From contig JAGTJL010000004.1 of assembly GCA_020746875.1 (NCBI GenBank), positions 1,302,001 through 1,366,000 on the forward strand: DNA of 64,000 nucleotides, given 5' to 3'. The notes under the pieces were generated by a model. It saw only the letters and a list, made by a program, of their open reading frames with translations. It was not told where the DNA came from and did not search any database. Positions 1 through 12,400 of this stretch are shown here, piece after piece; position 1 is the stretch's first letter, and every line of letters starts with the position of its first letter. Made by a program: the position numbers and the translations under genes. The DNA comes from Rhexocercosporidium sp. MPI-PUGE-AT-0058 (Eukaryota > Ascomycota > Leotiomycetes > Helotiales).

Positions 1-1246
1 GCTCGAATTTAGCCTCCTTCAGGTTAGTTTTGAGCTTCGTGAACACTGCTTTATGTTTATTTTGAGCCTTGACGAAGGTCGTAGATCTCAGATCTGTTTC
101 GGAGCCACTGAGAAAGCCTCGAGTAATCAAGGTAAGCATGTCTCCAAAGGAATCTGTGACGTTGATCATGGTTTCTCGTAGCTCTGTACGTGCTGAAATC
201 GGCCAGAGAAGCAGACTGACGACAGATGTTGATGCCATGCCCATTAGAATCATTTTCATGACCTGGACAATTTTGTCGTTGGAAAACACTCCAACTTGGA
301 TAGCATTTTCCTTCGTTATCACTACCTTTTGTTAGCAAGACACATACTGTCAGAGCCTTGGCAGCACATACCTGTAATAATAGCCAATGATGCAAGACTG
401 CAGCTGACACTGACCAAGGGTGCATTATATCTCTGCTTGACCCAGCCGACGAAGCCTAAGCCCCCTCCGATGAACACAATAAGTACCATAATATAGCCCT
501 AGATCATGATAGAATTAGCAATCGATACTGACATGTTTACTATTTACGAGATTATACCATACGCATTCTCAGAGATTTAGGAACTTGAGTCTACCCAACA
601 CTTACAAGTTCAATCATGCCCAGTTGCGACTCAAAGAATACCGAAGTAGCCATACTAGAAACCGAGACAAAGACCGCATAGAAGAAAGCCCCTAGTCCAA
701 GTATTATAGCCTCCTGCATCGACCCCTGAGATCTACTCGGGTGGAAGTAAACCGTAATAGTGCAGACCAAATGTTTCGAGTCCTGGTGTCCCAGAAAATT
801 CGCAATGAACGGCAAGAACGTCGCCATGCTCCCCAACAGATACGCCAGCGAGCTCTTAAGAATCCCCTTCGCAGCAGGCGTTTGTAGCCATCCCCAGAGC
901 TCCCAGCCAGCTTCTACGGTGTTGTCTACGGCCGTCCGAAAGGTTCCTGCTTGAGAGTACGTCCGTCGTAGAGGCAGGATCGAGGTCCCGGAGTTGGTGC
1001 GGACTGGGCCATCGAAGTTCGAGGGGTTGCGGAGGGTTATTTGGCGGCGTACGCGCTCGCCTGTGCCGGGTAGGATGAATGTTCCATTTCTGAGCTTCTG
1101 TGCAGGAGGGAGAAGTTAGCTCTACGTGACGATTGTTGGAAGTTGGAGTCGAGGGCAGATGAAAGCTGGCTTACACCTCGCTTTGAGCGCGAGAATCTGC
1201 GGTTCGATGGCGGCGCAGGGCCATCTGAAGCCGATGGAGAGCTCAT
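1..1246 (-). CDS. Fungal ArAE-type (putative ER) membrane transporter, C-terminus beyond window
   Basis: Only the 5' part is present; the gene runs off the left edge. I assemble exons 1246-1175, 1097-606, 498-372 and 321-1 from GT/AG signals with a continuous frame. The predicted N-terminus is a basic, Ser-rich tail (MSSPSASDGPAPPSNRR...). Hydrophobic spans follow, including GILKSSLAYLLGSMATFLPF, EAIILGLGAFFYAVFVSV and YIMVLIVFIGGGLGFVGW, then MASTSVVSLLLWPISARTEL. This pattern (short tail, paired helices, the SLLLWP helix end followed by a cytosolic helical region) matches the fungal ArAE_2_N / Brefeldin-A-sensitivity family, whose members are called putative aromatic-acid or drug exporters. 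The substrate is unknown. The start is the first in-frame ATG before the basic tail; an upstream in-frame TTG is not used. Family fairly sure, function not. Confidence 0.72.
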
Positions 1247-1634
1247 AGTGGTCCTTTCATGATCCGAGTCGCGGTAGCTGCAGAAGCTGGAAAGTGGGAA
1301 GGGAAGTGAAGGTTGTGTCGATATTGACTTTGAGCTCAACTGGGTAGGGCGGCGGCTGGATCGAAGCTACCCCGGATTCGAGCGGCTTTCCCGTTGCAGG
1401 GGACATCCATGTGTGTGTGGGACTCGAAAGGCATGTTGAGCACATGGCATTTTTAGGCGTGTCAGTCGATCCTTACCCATATCTACTTTAGGTATCACAA
1501 TTAAAGGTGTGCAAGTAATCTGTCTTACCTGTTCAATTGTGTCACTTTATTTAAGCCGGAATTTTGCTTAGATGTGATGAGTACAGTACATCGTAATGCA
1601 TAAGGTGTTTTGGTCTATCCTCCAATTCCTCCCT
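1247..1634. other. Gene-free spacer
   Basis: This stretch lies between the transporter start and the AIP1 stop, both on the minus strand. It should hold the transporter promoter and the AIP1 3' end. I see no further gene. Confidence 0.6.
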
Positions 1635-3574
1635 CTACTCTACACCTGCCACAGTCCAGATCTTCAAGGCTGCATCTCCACCAGTACTAGCAATCTTCTT
1701 CCCACCATCAACCCACGAGACACCATTCACACCATCCTTGTGTGCATTGGCAGCCTTCACTCTCTTTCCCGGTGCCGCGAGACTCCAAACGAAAACATTG
1801 GTATCTAAACCACCGCTTACAGCATGCGTTCCCGCAGCATTCCATGCAATACAAGTGACTCTTGCAGTATGAGCAGACCATCGATCTGTTTTGACGTCCC
1901 AAGAACTAGTCTCGTAAACAACGATCTTCCCTGATGAGTTTCCAACAGCGAGTAGAGATCCGTCTGGCGAGAATTCCAATGCTGTGATCTGTGCCGTTGA
2001 ACGAGTGAGCTTCTCCTTGGGATTTAGCTTATGACCTCCATCGACGGTGTAAATCTGCACGCCGTTCGCATCATCACCAACTGCAACAAGCGATCCTGAA
2101 GCTGCGATAGCAGTTGGCGTTTCGTTTTTGGCGGGTACACTTCCGACCAGTGTATCCTTCGAGAAGATGTCGATACCAGAAGCTGTAGCAACAAAGACTC
2201 GGCCATCTGCTGAAGCCAACCCCTTTGGTTGAGCCGATAATTTTGAAGTCTCTCCTAGGAATGTCTTTCCAGTCGAATCCGCGATTCTCAGTGTATCATC
2301 CCAGCCAACACTGTAGGCCCTTTCAGAAGTCGTTCCGAACGCTGTGACTTGGTTCTTGTGTGTCTCCCCATCGACTGCTAAGCCGATACCCGAATCTGCA
2401 TCCCAAGAGCAAACTCGGCCATCGAAACTGCCGGTCCAAAATGTTTGTCCTTTTCCATCTTGACTCGAGCCGAGAGCAGTAATGCTCTTGTTATGGCCTT
2501 GGACAACTCTGGTAGGTGTTTGGCTTCCCTCGACGAGATAATTGAGGTCACCAGCCAAATTCAAACTGATGACCATACCATCGCTTCGTCCAGCAGGCCA
2601 GACAACACCGACTTGGTGGTCCGGAATACTGACATTTCCCTCTCCTCCGAATCTCCAAGTCTGAACAGCCTTTCCAGCCTCCACATCCCACAGCTTGACA
2701 GTCTGATCTGCACTTGCTGTAACGACCCGTTTCGAGTCCTTCGCCCACGAAACAGCAAAAATAGATCCCTTGTGCTCGCTCTCCCCAATCTGTGTCCTAG
2801 CTTCTCCCGTCTTGCCATCGTAGAGCTGGATTCTGCGATCCGCACCAACACTGACAAGATGATTACCGTCTGGCGAAAACCCAACTCCATATACGTATCC
2901 TTTATGCAACCCTCCAAGCTTAGTGGCAAACTTGAACGGTGCTCCGTGTAAGAACACCATGCTGCTATCGTCGGCTCCAGTCGCAGCTCGAAGGGGACGT
3001 TGCTGGCGAATAGCGACTGAGTTGATGGCTGAAGAATGGCCACTGACTTCTCCCACCGAGTTACCAGAATCGGCTGTTATGCAGTGCCCAAATCGTTCTC
3101 GTCCGTCACCAACAGCAATGATTCGTTGAGAGTCTCCATCCCAGGCAATGTCGTTGATCCTACCAGATATAATGTGGTAATCGCCTGCACTCAGTCAGTC
3201 CCGGGTCAAGGCAATACTAGGAGGCCTTAGAGTCCGCACCTTTTGTATTGACTCCCTCTACAGCGTCCCAAACCTTTACTGTGCCAGAAACATCTCCGGA
3301 GGCAACATAGTAGCCAGAAGGTGAGAAGCGCGCAACGGAGGTTTGGGTGGTATGGGCGGTGTATTGTTTGCTAAGGGAGGGGTCGTCGATTGATCTCAGG
3401 AAGATAGATTTGCCAGACTGTTGAGCAATTCAGTAAAAATCCAAGGGGTTATGTGCCTGGAGAACTCACAGCATATGCGATCCTCTCTCCTTTGGGATCA
3501 CTAGATAGTTGAGTTGGCCGGCCACGCTCTGTATTCGGCGATGCCGCAAGAATTTTGTCAATGGTAATCGACAT
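1635..3574 (-). CDS. AIP1: Actin-interacting protein 1 (WD40, cofilin cofactor)
   Basis: Three exons (3574-3470, 3417-3240, 3184-1635) give 610 residues, close to the roughly 615 of yeast Aip1. The family caps and disassembles cofilin-decorated actin filaments at cortical patches. WD40 repeats run through the whole protein; clear repeat ends include VSGTVKVWDAVEG, ASADQTVKLWDVEAG, GSFDGRVCSWDADSG and GGDAALKIWTVAGVE at the C-terminus. The N-terminus MSITIDKILAASPNTERGRP resembles the Aip1 leader, in which a short segment precedes the first blade of the double propeller. Introns are 52 and 55 nt; the second donor is the weaker GTGCGG. The stop follows directly after the last blade, so the protein looks complete. 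Assignment rests on overall length, double-propeller layout and N-terminal similarity. Confidence 0.9.
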
Positions 3575-4107
3575 CGTTGGCAAGCTTCTGGGGCAATTAT
3601 CGAGATTGTGGTCTTTCGACGAGAGCTTGTCTGGCTCAACCTAGAGGTTGACTTGAAGTCGAAATGCTGGTTAATTCAAAACATGGAGGGGTCAGGCTGA
3701 CGTAGCAACAACGATCCCTGGCGAGGCTGAGCGACGAAGGGCTTGGCGAAGACTCGTGAAAGTTGAACATTGTTGATTCAATGTCACGGACATAATAGGA
3801 ACATTCAGGCAATGAAAAAGTCAAATATCTAATTACTGAGGCTATGTCCTCGGATATGCCTGTATGGTAACAATCATTCTCATTCTTCGGCATTGTATGT
3901 GCAGCGCGAGTTAAAAGCCAAATCAGGGTATCGTCCAAGTACAGAAATTCCGTCCATGACCCAAAGACGCCCGCCACCCATGCAACTTTTGTACAACAAT
4001 ATGCCACTGTACATTGCCAGATCCATAAACTCCATACTGCCATAGTAATGCAGCGACCCTAAAAGTAATGCAAACGCCATCCATGCCCTAGAGTCGAACG
4101 AGTGTAA
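3575..4107. other. Gene-free spacer upstream of AIP1
   Basis: This holds the AIP1 promoter and the HFI1 3' flank. A 135-codon open frame on the minus strand here has no recognisable protein character and I do not call it. Confidence 0.5.
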
Positions 4108-5655
4108 TCAAGAGCCGATTGCCAGACAGGAGTCCAGCAAACTGTCGAGTGACGTCTTATCATCCATTTCACCACCTTCCCAACCGTAATCATCGCCCTC
4201 GATATCGAAATGGCCATTCACACCGTTGATACCATTCGCCACATGCATACCTCCCATCTCGATGTCTCCGTCGACCTCCTGATCAAAGATTTTGGGATAT
4301 GACTCGGGCCATGAGTAGTCGTCCCAAGATTCCACTTCACCCTCGCGATAGCCCATCATAATCTGTTGTACCACAACGGGCATCTGTCCGAGTCCACAAT
4401 CACCTAATTCCAGCGCTGTACGGAAATCAGCCATTCCAAGAGGTCCGCGCTCACTTGCCGCTTTGGCTTCGATGGGCAAGAGGCCACTTTTGTCTCTTTG
4501 AATTTCTCCTCGCAACGAGGATTCTTCTTCTCTTTCCAGCTGAGTACGATATTTGTGAGTTTGGATCCAACTAGAACCACCACCTGTACCTGCACTACCG
4601 CTAGCGCCAGGGCCGTTACTTCGTGTTTTGCTGAAGACTGAAGATAGAACTTCCTTGATGAAGGTCTCCGTTGCAACAGACATAAAATGAGCTGCATCTG
4701 GCACGTGGCCGGAGACGAGTCCAGTCTCATAACAGATGGGCAACATGCGAGACTCAATAGTGGAGGTATCTGGGAACTCTCCTGATTCTGAAGCGAGAGG
4801 CTGTGCATATCGTTTCCGAATTTCGAGGTCCCAATCTATTCCCTATTAATATGAAGCGGTTTGCCTGGAAAAGTAAATTCTTACTTGTTTTGTTCAGACC
4901 ACCTGCACTTGCAGGAACTGGGTCTACAGGCCTTATTGATTTGGATCTGTGTTGTTCCCCGAATATATTGGCCATTTCCTGACGAGGATCAAACTGATAG
5001 GATTGTCAGAAAACAGAAATGGTAATCATAGAGATGAAAAAACTTACATCGTTTTGACTGAGATCCTTCAGTCTCCTCCTATCTCGACTTGGCAATTGCA
5101 TCACCTCTGTCTTCAGCCTCTGCTCTGCAGCATCTCCGCTGACCGGCTTGCTGCCAGCCCCTGTCGTAGGCTTATCATTTGCGCTGACCCAACTGGCCAC
5201 GCCATGATCTGGCATTTCCCTTGTGACATTTGCGTAGATGGCCGAGACCAGCTGGTTATGTAAGTGCTCAATTTCACCAGTTGGTGTAATGAGGAAACTG
5301 TCGATGCGTTCGGATAGTTCTTTTTGGTTCAGCTGGCCTATAGGGGCAAATATTAGCAATTGGACATAATGCGCGATGGGAAATTATGCCGCGGGGACTT
5401 GAATGATTGAGACTTGGATATGTACAAACCCATAACAAAAAGGCTGAAAGACTCCTTATATGTTCCCCAGTGCTCGCCTATCGCACTCTTGAGCGCGGTA
5501 TAGAGAGGCTCGAGATCAATGCGAGGTGGAACATGGTTGCTCTTCGAAATTTTCGGCGCAACCGGCGCAGATGCACTGATGGTCTTTGGAGGGAGAATCG
5601 GCGTCGTTGATATGCGACTCGGAGCAATTAACGCGGATGGATCTATGTCAGGCAT
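4108..5655 (-). CDS. HFI1: SAGA complex subunit Hfi1/Ada1
   Basis: Four exons (5655-5430, 5337-5048, 4993-4885, 4835-4108) give 450 residues. The protein matches the SAGA-Tad1 (Hfi1/Ada1) family. A Pro/Ser-rich start with [19 protein letters not shown] is followed by [14 protein letters not shown] and then [20 protein letters not shown], which leads into the histone-fold-like region [12 protein letters not shown]. Ada1 pairs with Taf12 in the SAGA core and is needed for SAGA integrity. The C-terminal third is acidic and rich in Gly/Asn/Asp, ending [12 protein letters not shown]. The third intron needs the acceptor ending GAATAG to keep frame. The start codon lies 624 bp from the divergent GCP3 start. 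Confidence comes from motif order; I cannot align it here. Confidence 0.82.
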
Positions 5656-6279
5656 CGTGGATTAGGCGCGCCTGAGGAGGCCGTTGCACCGCGACTTGGG
5701 TCGAGAACAAACGCGCATGAGACCAGCAGGGCCAGACAAGTCCAGCGATGCAAGATGGAGATGAACGGGGCGTTGTCGCCGTTGTGGTTGATGGCTACAA
5801 ATCGAGTGTTTTGCTCCTCTCGTGGCCCTTTCAAGAGCTGACGTTGTTGTAGCCGGGATAGTTGCTTCGGACTGCAGATTTGCCGCTAGGGGGCGCTCTA
5901 GGGGGTAGAAGAGACGTGCTGATTTTCAGCAGATGCGCAGTTTCAAAGTGACAAAAGCATTCCAGCACATTAAAAGTGCGGAGAATAATTTTTTCCTAAT
6001 AAATGGCTAGAATGATTGATTCCCCTACTCTCTGACTTTTTCTTCGAATCGATTTGATAAATATGATGTTAATATAAAGGGTTCTCGCTTGTCAAAGTCA
6101 CCAACTTCCTCCCGTCGGGCAGCAGCGAGCCGTCAACAAGGCTGGGCTGGGCTGGGCTGCACTGGAGCGCGTACCCCAGAAAATGATAGAGGCAGAGGGA
6201 CGCGCCAACAGCAACATCAACACAACGACTGCTCCTACGACCCCGAACTCTATCTGCGCACACCATCCGCAATAATGAG
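5656..6279. promoter_or_regulatory. Divergent HFI1 / GCP3 intergenic promoter region
   Basis: This 624 bp spacer separates two head-to-head starts and must carry both promoters. It includes a short GGGCT tandem run at 6140-6160 and an AT-rich stretch around 5985-6080. No specific site is claimed. Confidence 0.5.
6140..6160. repeat. Short tandem repeat (GGGCT)n
   Basis: Three to four copies of the five-base unit GGGCT occur in the shared HFI1/GCP3 upstream region. It is too short and too far from a chromosome end to be telomeric. Confidence 0.8.
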
Positions 6280-9040
6280 ATGTCGTCCCGAAATCAGCGC
6301 GTCAGCAGTGGTATCAACTCCCTAGTGCGACGACTTCTGGTTGAGATTCCTGGTGAAGATCCCGCTTCGGCAGAGGAAAGGGAAAATAATGCGGTGGACT
6401 TTGTGACAGAGGTTCTACAGAAGTATTTACAAATACCGAACTCCAGCAATACAAAGACTGACTCAAATCATCAGCTCGCGGGGCCCGGCTGTCATCGCAG
6501 ATGTCAACCAAGCATCAGACCTGATCAAAAAGCGATTAATACAGACGAATCCGAGTCCAGACAAGGCCCTTCGATTTACGAACCTCTACAGCAAGCTGCT
6601 CTCCATTCCAGTCATCAACCAAAAATGGGCAGTTCTATACTTTCTTTATCAACTCAGCGACCAGCAACCCAAGGCGTTGCCGGTTCTTACGAGTCCTTTC
6701 AAGAGCCCTGTTAAGAATGGCAGAAGACCAAGGAATATGGAAAGTGAGATGCAGAGATCACCGGGATATGGCCAGAGAAGAGAGGAGAGGAGTCCATCTG
6801 AAGCATTCGCGCCAGAGGGGCTGAAGAAACTACCAGAGCGAGAGGGTGGCCAGAGGGATAGGAAAGAGGAAGCGCAAGCCTTCACCAGGTCTGCGGCTCT
6901 GCAGCGAGAAGGGGTCGCCTTGAAGACAGCTCTTCTTGCTGAGAACTACGTCGAAATCGATCCGCCTGAAACAGCACTACTCCGCGACTTACCTTTCACA
7001 CTCCAGGGCCTTTCATCAACACATTTCCCATTTTCTACAGAATCGACAGTAACTTTACCACCAACGCTGCCAGTTCCAATAATTTCAATCCTCCACACAT
7101 TAGCAGAGCCATCGCTGCTGTACAGAGGACTGTCTTCGTTCACCCAGTCTCCCGGTGGTGGTCTTCTTGGTCAAAGCTTAAGGGCTGCTATTGGAGGGGA
7201 ACTTCGATCGTATCTTGGCTTAGTCGCTACACTGGAAGGTCAAATCCGGCGAGCATTGTCATCTCTGGACGAGAAAGAGCCAAGAGGTGGTATTGGAAAG
7301 GCTGGAGTCACATTGAAAAGATGTGTGGTTTGGACCCGCGAAGCAACAATGGGTTTGCGGTTGATGAGCTTGATCAGTGAAGAGTCAAAAAGCAAAAAGG
7401 GTGGCCAGCTCATTTCGTTGATTCATGGCTTTTCTTCGTCTCATGGAGATCCGATGGTTGGAGCATTTGCTGAACGATTACTTACTCATGTCACTCGACC
7501 ATTTTATGACATGTTAAGACATTGGATCTACGATGGAGAACTTTCTGACCCGTACCACGAATTCTTCGTATCTGAACAGGATCCAAACGCTGTCAATGAC
7601 ACCCCAGACAGCAGGAGTCGTGGAGGTGCTAGTAGTGTCTGGGAGGACAAATACAAGCTCAACGAGGATATGGTCCCGACAATCATCACGCAAGATTTTG
7701 CACAGAAGGTGTTCCTGATTGGCAAATCACTCAACTTCATACGATATGGATGCGGAGATTCTCAATGGGTGGAAGAATATTCGAAAGCGGCCTCGAAGGA
7801 ATTACGATACGGTGATACTGCCACACTCGAGACTTGGATCGATGAAGCATACAAGACGACCATGGCACGTCTCATACATCTGATGGCTGAGAAATTCCAC
7901 CTCTTTGAGCACTTAAAAGCACTCAAGAATTACATTCTCCTAGGTCAAGGTGACTTCATAGCACTTCTTATGGAGTCATTGTCTTCCAATCTTGATCGAC
8001 CTGCTGGGGCTCAATATCGCCACACATTGACAGCCCAGCTTGAGCACGCTATCCGCGGCTCTAATGCTCAATACGATTCTCCTGAGGTTCTCCGTCGATT
8101 GGATGCTCGGATGCTGCAGCTATCTCATGGGGACATTGGCTGGGACTGCTTCACATTGGAGTACAAGATCGATGCACCTGTGGATGTGGTTGTCACGGAA
8201 TGGGGGAACCGCCAGTATCTCAAGGTGTTCAACTTCTTGTGGCGAATCAAGCGTGTTGAGTTTGCTCTAGCATCGACCTGGCGTAAGTGTATGACTGGTG
8301 CACGTGGTGTTCTCCAGGGCGAGGACCAGAACGTGGCAAAGGCTTGGAAACTCACAAGAGGTGTTCTTGCTGAGATGATCCACTTCATTGGCCAGCTGCA
8401 GTATTACATTTTGTTCGAAGTCATCGAAAGCTCGTGGGATGAACTTCAAACTGCCATACATAAGGATGGCTGTACCTTGGACGATCTCATTAAGGCTCAC
8501 ACCAAGTACCTGAATGCTATCACGCACAAAGGCCTTCTTGGTGCGAAGAAGAAGCACCACGGCGAAGTCGACGAGAACACCTTCATGGTACAGCTTGGCG
8601 AGATCCTTCGGCTCATGCTCACCTACCGAGATGCTGTGGATGGACTCTATAGCTGGGCTGTATCTGATTTCACTAGACGCCAAGGCGCTGATGTTCGACA
8701 AGAAGCGTTGACGAGACGGGATGACGACGATGGCTTGTTGGTCAATACGCCTGCAACAACACGACGCGGACCTCGACATCTCCCTGATTCAACACCAGCT
8801 CCAATCCCAGACGACATCATAGCAGATGAGTTCCCAGTCTTGCAGGAGCGACTCCAGTCGTTGGGTGGTCATTTCAAATCCCGGGTGTGTTTGTTATTAG
8901 GTGATCTGGCATATCAACCAGATGTGGACATGAGGTTCTTGGGTGTAGTTATGAATTTCAACGACTGTTATCAGCCTGTACGAAAGAAGTCGAGCAGACC
9001 AGCAGCAGGTACTACGGGAAGGACTACAGCAAAGGCATGA
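6280..9040 (+). CDS. GCP3: Gamma-tubulin complex component 3 (Spc98/Alp6 family)
   Basis: The protein nucleates microtubules as part of the gamma-tubulin small complex at the spindle pole body. The main frame (6475-9040) holds both GRIP regions. The second contains SPEVLRRLDARMLQL, GDIGWDCFTLEYKIDAPVD, QYLKVFNFLWRIKRVEFAL and GQLQYYILFEVIESSWDEL, a close match to the human GCP3 C-terminal domain and better than to GCP2. The first 47 codons (MSSRNQRVSSGINSLVRRLL...) lie one frame away. I join them with a 52 nt intron (6423-6474: donor GTATTT, CTGAC branch point, acceptor ATCAG), which gives 902 residues. The alternative is a frameshift. The region after about residue 130 is charged and low in complexity. 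Confidence 0.87.
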
Positions 9041-9491
9041 TAGCATAGGTCCGGCGTTGGTGGCTGGGTGGTATTGGCGTTGGCTGTGTGTAGAATCAAG
9101 AATTGATAATAAACATGTTAACGAAACTTCCCCCCTGGTTCTATAGTGCATCTCTGTGTAGGGCATCTTTCGATTTCAATGAAGCTTGAGTACTTGCAAA
9201 AGAAGTTGACGCCTCATACTTACTATGATAGAGATCCACCCCCACCTTTGTCACCCACCTCCCCACCAAAGCTAATCCATTTGAAGCGGGCTTGAGGGGC
9301 GGTCAGGGCATTCTGCAGTATTCCACCTTCGTCATTAGAACTGTTGATCTTCTGGCCGAGGTCGTTGTCCTTCGTGATATTATTGCTGACAGCACCTCGT
9401 TCTACACTCTTCCTCTAATCCAATGCCGTCTGATCTTTCTCTAATCTAGTATCATCCGAATTAAAAGAATTCTTGGAACCTCTCCGTCAAG
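9041..9491. other. Gene-free spacer
   Basis: This lies between GCP3 and the 5-oxoprolinase gene, both on the plus strand. It holds the GCP3 3' end and the OXP1 promoter and leader. No gene or site is recognised. Confidence 0.5.
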
Positions 9492-12400
9492 ATGAGCTTG
9501 AGAGCTCAACAGCGCGGTATCCGCATCGCCATCGATGTAAGTCAAGGAGCTTCATTTTCTGTACAAAAACGTCAATGTTCTATAACAAGGCTATAACTTG
9601 ACTCTTCTCGTTACTACTTATTCCACGAGACGTAGGTTGGGGCATTTGCAAAAATATAGCTTTATATCCGTATCGTCCAAATGTCTGAATACTGCTGACA
9701 AACACTACAGCGTGGAGGGACATTCACAGATTGCGTCGCAAACCCCGGCTCCGGAAAGATGGAAGACAATATCGTCATAAAACTCTTATCGGAAGACCCC
9801 TCAAACTACGAAGATGCCCCTCTCGAAGGCATCAGACGGATCATGTCCAAGTTCCTTGACAAAGAGATACCCCGAGGCGAGCCCTTAGACACCTCCAATA
9901 TCGAAAGTATACGGATGGGTACGACCGTAGCTACAAATGCTTTGCTGGAGAGGAAAGGAGAAAGGATAGCTTTGGTGGTGACAAAGGGCTTCAAGGATTG
10001 TCTGGAGATTGGTAATCAGTCGAGACCGAAGATATTTGATCTAGCGATTCGGAAACCGGATGTTCTGTATGAGACTGTCGTGGAAATTGATGAGAGAGTT
10101 ACTTTGGAGGACTATGCTGAGGATCCGGTGCGGAATGTCACAAAGGTAGTGTCTGGAAGGAAGGATAACGACAAAGATCTAGTCAAGGGTTTGTCGTCTG
10201 AAGCAGTTCGCATTCTACAACGGCCGAATGAGGCGAAGATTCGGAGGCAATTACAAGAAATATGGGACAAGGGTATCAAAAGTATAGCAGTGTATGTCTT
10301 CGTGTTCAATTCGCTCCTTTCCACCATCTTGGGTGATTAGCCAACCCTGTTGCAGTTACTGACGAGCATCGTAGGTGCTTTATGCATGGGTACACGTTCA
10401 GTGATCATGTACGTAAATTACAATGCCGCAGAATCTTTTTTTTAGCTTCGAATATTGCTAACTCGCTTGGTCAGGAAGCTTTAGTTGGAAGAATTGCACG
10501 AGATATGGGCTTTAACCATGTATCTCTCAGCCACGAACTGATGCCAATGATTAAGCTGGTTCCAAGAGCAACATCCGTATGTGCCGATGCATATTTGACG
10601 CCCATTATCAAGAAATACATCGCAGGTTTCCAGAAAGGTTTCGAGGGAGGCTTGGGAACCGAAAGTGTAAAGACCAAAAATGGCTCGAAAGGTGCTAGAT
10701 GCGAGTTTATGCAGTCAGACGGCGGTCTTGTAGATGTGGACAAGTTTTCTGGCCTGAAAGCTATCCTTTCTGGTCCGGCCGGTGGCGTCGTTGGTTACGC
10801 ACTTACTTCGTACGATGCGGAGACCAAGACTCCGGTCATTGGCTTCGATATGGGAGGTACTTCGACGGATGTGTCGAGATACGGTTCTGGAAGGTATGAG
10901 CACGTTTTCGAAACAACTACCGCGGGTGTGACCATTCAGTCTCCGCAACTGGATATCAATACTGTGGCTGCAGGCGGCGGCTCCCGGCTATTCTTCAGAA
11001 ATGGCCTCTTCGTCGTTGGGCCAGAGGTATTTGCCAGTTTCTGATATTTTTTCTTCAATGCTGATTTTCAGTAGAGCGCCGGTGCACATCCAGGACCAGG
11101 CTGCTATCGTAAAGGTGGTCCAGCAACAGTGACCGACGCAAACCTATTCCTCGGTAGACTGTTACCCGATTTCTTCCCAAAGATCTTCGGTAAGAACGAA
11201 GACGAAGGTCTTGATATGGCAGCGAGCGAGAAGTTGTTGACAGAGCTTATGGAGCAGATCAACAAGGAGACAGGCAAGAACATGAGTGCTGATGAGGTGG
11301 CATTTGGGTTCTTGACTGTGGCTAATGAGACCATGACACGGCCTATTCGATCGTTGACCGAAGCGAAAGGTCATGATACTTCTAAACATCGCTTAGCGAC
11401 TTTCGGTGGTGCTGGTGGACAACATGCGGTAGCTATTGCTGAGAGTTTGGGGATTCGACAGACTTTGGTGCATCGCTACTCGTCCGTTCTTTCGGCTTAT
11501 GGCATGGTGGGTCTCCCACTTTATAGCCCATCTTGAGACTTCCTTTGAGCTCGCTTATCCGTCAACCCCTTGAGTGTTGCTCGATACTGACTTCGAATCT
11601 CACTTTTTAGTCACTTGCAGATGTCGTCGAGGAACGACAAGAACCAGAGTCCAAAGTCTGGGCAGACAAGGGAGGATCTAAAGACGCATTGATAAAGAAG
11701 ATCGAGGAGCTGAAAGAAAAGTCAGCAGCAGCCCTAAAGGAGCAGGGCTTCGAAAACGACTCCATTGTGTTCGAAGAATATCTCAATATGCGGTATCGAG
11801 GTACCGAGTCCGCTCTGATGATTGTCAAGCCATCGAAGGAAGATGCCCAAAGAGAGTTCGAAGGAGACGAATGTGCGTTTGGGAAGGCCTTCGTCAAGCA
11901 ACATCAGCAAGAGTTCGGTTTCACATTTGATCGGGACATCATTGTGGACGATGTACGAGTCCGTGGGATCGGGAAGAGCTTCGAGAATCTGGGCAAGACT
12001 GTGGACCAACAGCTGAAGGACATCAAGCATAAAGATGTCAAGTCCGGCGAGAAGGAGTATAAGAGGTCAAAGGTGTACTTTGATGGAGGAAGAAAGGATA
12101 CCCCAATCTACAAGCTTGAAGATCTAGATGTAGGTGACAAGATCCAAGGCCCAGCAATTCTATGCGATGGCACCCAGACAATCGTAGTGCCTCCAGGTAC
12201 TTCTGCCTTAATTATCGAGACGCACGTTGTTATCAATGTTGGCGAAAAGCAATTCAGCAACAATGAGTGAGTTTTGCTAAAATAATGTCCTCGAGCAGTT
12301 ATACTGACAGAGATGTAGAGCCTCCATGCTTGATGATACGAAAGCGACCGATCCAATTATGCTTTCTATTTTTGCTCACCGATTTATGGTAAAATTCTCC

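Noticed and set aside
2445..2951. 168-codon frame antisense to AIP1
   Set aside because: It mirrors the coding strand of AIP1 and has no independent protein character.
3636..4043. 135-codon minus-strand frame between HFI1 and AIP1
   Set aside because: Trp/Cys-rich and incoherent; no splice or start support.
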